Assembly (NCBI GenBank): GCA_963795775.1
Contig: CAWCJL010000008.1
Location: 1-64,000, forward strand
Origin: CAWCJL01 sp963795775
GTDB taxonomy: Bacteria; Acidobacteriota; Terriglobia; Terriglobales; Acidobacteriaceae
DNA length: 64,000 bases
Reading direction: 5' to 3'
This document shows positions 62,271-64,000 of the stretch, one piece after another. The number at the start of each line of letters is the position of its first letter. Positions within the stretch are counted from its first letter, which is position 1. The notes under the pieces were generated by a model. That model saw nothing but the letters and a program-made list of their open reading frames with translations, ran no database searches and had not been told where the DNA came from. The position numbers were made by a program, and so were the translations under genes.

Positions 62271-63146
62271 ATGATCGCCGGTGCGCCGCTCTCCTACTGG
62301 ATCGGCTTTCACGTCCTGGTTGCGGTGTTGCTGGCGGTGGATGTTTTCATCCTGGATCGCAAGCGACGGCCGCTCTCCTTTCGCGGAGCGGTCCTTTGGA
62401 CGCTGTTTCTGTTCCTGTTGGCGCTGGCGTTTGCCGGGTTTCTATTCGTTACCAGGGGACACGAGTCCGCGCTGGAGTTCTTCTCCGGATACATCATCGA
62501 AGGCTCGCTTTCGATCGACAACCTGTTCGTCTTTCTGCTGCTATTCCGCAGTTTCGCCCTGAACGAGACGGCACAGCGGCATGCCCTGCACTGGGGCGTG
62601 CTGGGCGCCATTGTGTTGCGAGCGGCGTTCATCGTCGCCGGAGTGGCACTGCTGGAGCACTTCCGCAGCGTGGAGTATATCTTCGGCGCGATCCTGCTCT
62701 ACGCCGCCTTCCGCTTGATGCGGCAGAAGGAGCGCAACGCAGAAAAGCCGCCCGCATTCGTGAGTTGGTTCGGCTTCCGCAAAGGCAGATCGCCGCTGGT
62801 GCTGGCCATCGTGGCCATCGAACTCACCGACCTGATCTTCGCCATTGACTCGATCCCGGCAGTGCTGGCTGTAACGCACGATACGTTTCTCGCCTACACG
62901 TCGAACATCTTCGCAATACTCGGGCTGCGATCGCTGTTCTTTGTGTTATCAGGGCTGCTCAGCCGGCTGCGCGCACTGCACTATGGATTAGCGCTCGTGC
63001 TGGGCTTCGTCGGGATGAAGATGCTGCTGGCACGCTGGCTCGAGATTCCCGTCGGAATTTCGCTGCTGATTATTCTCGGAATTCTCGCCGTTTTCACCGT
63101 TGTGTCGTTGCGGTCTCGTGCTCCGCGGGAACGAGTGCGGGCGTAA
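62271..63146 (+). CDS. TerC/Alx family membrane protein
   Basis: A 291-residue protein with about eight membrane helices and the TerC motifs: FFSGYIIEGSLSIDNLFVFL (the conserved Asp in SIDN), and AIVAIELTDLIFAIDSIPAV followed by TSNIFAILGLRSLFF. The Alx group exports manganese. ATG 62271 has weak upstream signal. Its 3' end overlaps that of the convergent nadB by about 50 bp. The preceding 200 bp show no yybP-ykoY-like riboswitch. Confidence 0.92.
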   Translation: MIAGAPLSYWIGFHVLVAVLLAVDVFILDRKRRPLSFRGAVLWTLFLFLLALAFAGFLFVTRGHESALEFFSGYIIEGSLSIDNLFVFLLLFRSFALNETAQRHALHWGVLGAIVLRAAFIVAGVALLEHFRSVEYIFGAILLYAAFRLMRQKERNAEKPPAFVSWFGFRKGRSPLVLAIVAIELTDLIFAIDSIPAVLAVTHDTFLAYTSNIFAILGLRSLFFVLSGLLSRLRALHYGLALVLGFVGMKMLLARWLEIPVGISLLIILGILAVFTVVSLRSRAPRERVRA

Positions 63147-64000
63147 GCTCGCCGAAGCGCACCTGCCCGGCCATGAGAACGGAGTGGCGGCCACGGTAGC
63201 GAGCATCGTTGTGCGCCGGGAAATCATTGCGGAAGTGAGCGCCCCGGCTCTCTTCGCGAGCGAGCGCGCTTTGCACGATGGCCGAAGCGACAGCAGTCAA
63301 CGAACGCGCCTCATGCACGCGGCGGTTCCAGGTGGCGGGGTCGGCATTTAGCACAGAGGACGGCATGGTGCCCAGGTCTGCACTGCTGAGCAGTTCGCGG
63401 TCGCGCAGCAGGCCGGCATGGGTCCACATGGTGTGCTGCAGGTGCGCGATGTACGGCTCGATCTCGGGAAACTCACGGATCTCGGTAGAAGTGGCCGGCT
63501 CTTCCCGGCCGGGGCGTCCCGGCTCTTCGCGCATGGTCTGCGCCGCGCGCGCGCCAAAGACCAGCCCTTCAAGCAGCGAATTGCTGGCCAGGCGGTTGGC
63601 GCCGTGCACGCCGGTGCAGGCCACCTCGCCCGCAGCGTAAAGGCCAGGCAGCGAGGTGCGCGCGTCGATATCCGTCCGCACGCCGCCCATCAGGTAATGC
63701 GCGGCCGGGCGCACGGGGATGAGGTCGCGGCTGAGGTCAAGCCCGTGCTGGCGGAGAAAGCTGGAGATGCCGGGGAATCGCTCTGCGAGATCGAGGCCGG
63801 TGACGTGGCGCATGTCGAGATAGACCGGCAGCAATTCGCCGGGACGGCCGCCGAAACCCTCGCGCGTGATGGCCCGGGCCACCACATCGCGCGGCGCGAG
63901 TTCGAGTAGCGGATGGTAGCGCTCCATGAAGCGCTCGCCGTTCGCATTGCGCAGATACGCACCCTCGCCACGCAGCGCTTCGGAAAGCAGGAATCGCTGG
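63094..64000 (-). CDS. nadB: L-aspartate oxidase, C-terminal part (truncated by window edge)
   Basis: The 3' 302 codons of nadB; the gene continues beyond 64000. It has GERFMERYHPLLELAPRDVV, DLSRDLIPVRPAAHYLMGGV, and the FAD-binding C motif LPGLYAAGEVACTGVHGANR then LASNSLLEGLVFG. The C-terminal helical domain has ESRGAHFRNDFPAHN. NadB oxidises L-aspartate to iminoaspartate, the substrate of NadA (58.1 kb). Confidence 0.95.
   Translation of the reverse strand, partial: QRFLLSEALRGEGAYLRNANGERFMERYHPLLELAPRDVVARAITREGFGGRPGELLPVYLDMRHVTGLDLAERFPGISSFLRQHGLDLSRDLIPVRPAAHYLMGGVRTDIDARTSLPGLYAAGEVACTGVHGANRLASNSLLEGLVFGARAAQTMREEPGRPGREEPATSTEIREFPEIEPYIAHLQHTMWTHAGLLRDRELLSSADLGTMPSSVLNADPATWNRRVHEARSLTAVASAIVQSALAREESRGAHFRNDFPAHNDARYRGRHSVLMAGQVRFGELTPALVPAEHETATTQR

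Overview
The window looks like chromosomal DNA of an Acidobacteriota bacterium, probably class Terriglobia; the genus cannot be fixed by eye. Pointers are the high GC (roughly 60-65% in genes), a GWxTD-domain protein, a carboxypeptidase-regulatory/beta-barrel protein, a DUF2203 protein, an ATP synthase operon with two b-type subunits but no a or c subunit, and many short palindromic repeats of the type that reads as HSERSEESI when translated. The cell is Gram-negative: it encodes TolC, outer-membrane barrel and lipoprotein genes, and Tat export.

Layout. 0-7.5 kb: tRNA-Lys(CTT), a secreted barrel protein, a GWxTD protein, a MacA-like adaptor with a MacB/LolD-type ATPase, and an AI-2E family permease. 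7.7-11.6 kb: a cytochrome-oxidase biogenesis block (heme o synthase CtaB, ABC ATPase and ABC-2 permease, DUF420 protein, small membrane protein). 11.6-15.2 kb: a repeat element, ssb, an HbpS-like protein, a HerA/DUF853 ATPase. 15.2-21 kb: glyS-glyQ and a UbiD-type decarboxylase. 21-27.8 kb: accessory genes (GNAT remnant, SDR, DedA-rhodanese fusion, Dps, EmrA-like and TolC-like pair, sigma-like protein). 28-37.6 kb: ppk1, a Tat-exported Gfo/Idh/MocA oxidoreductase, a membrane protein plus a frameshifted methyltransferase, SixA, a CHAD protein and an ArnT-like glycosyltransferase. 37.6-38.2 kb: a Tat-exported protein with 26 cysteines. 38.6-45.4 kb: the atp operon (b', b, delta, alpha, gamma, beta, epsilon) behind a near-consensus promoter. 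45.5-55.6 kb: hfq-hflX, a sugar aminotransferase, two lipoproteins, a perR-ahpC-ahpD-like peroxide cluster, a frameshifted membrane gene and a HAD phosphatase. 55.6-58.1 kb is gene-poor: REP arrays with 86-bp and 62-bp periods flank a small GIY-YIG nuclease gene, followed by a second copy of the repeat element seen at 11.6 kb. 58.1-64 kb: nadA, tatA, tatC, an M28/glutaminyl-cyclase-like hydrolase, a TerC family protein, and the 3' part of nadB.

Functional links: tatA/tatC supply the route for at least two twin-arginine substrates in the window (about 30.3 and 38.2 kb). nadB and nadA are the two steps from aspartate to quinolinate. PPK1, CHAD and a SixA with a basic tail suggest a polyphosphate neighbourhood. 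The strongest candidates for undescribed biology are the paired element with AGGACTTT boxes at conserved 29- and 42-base spacing, the REP arrays around a GIY-YIG nuclease, and the Tat-exported cysteine-rich protein with an internal duplication.
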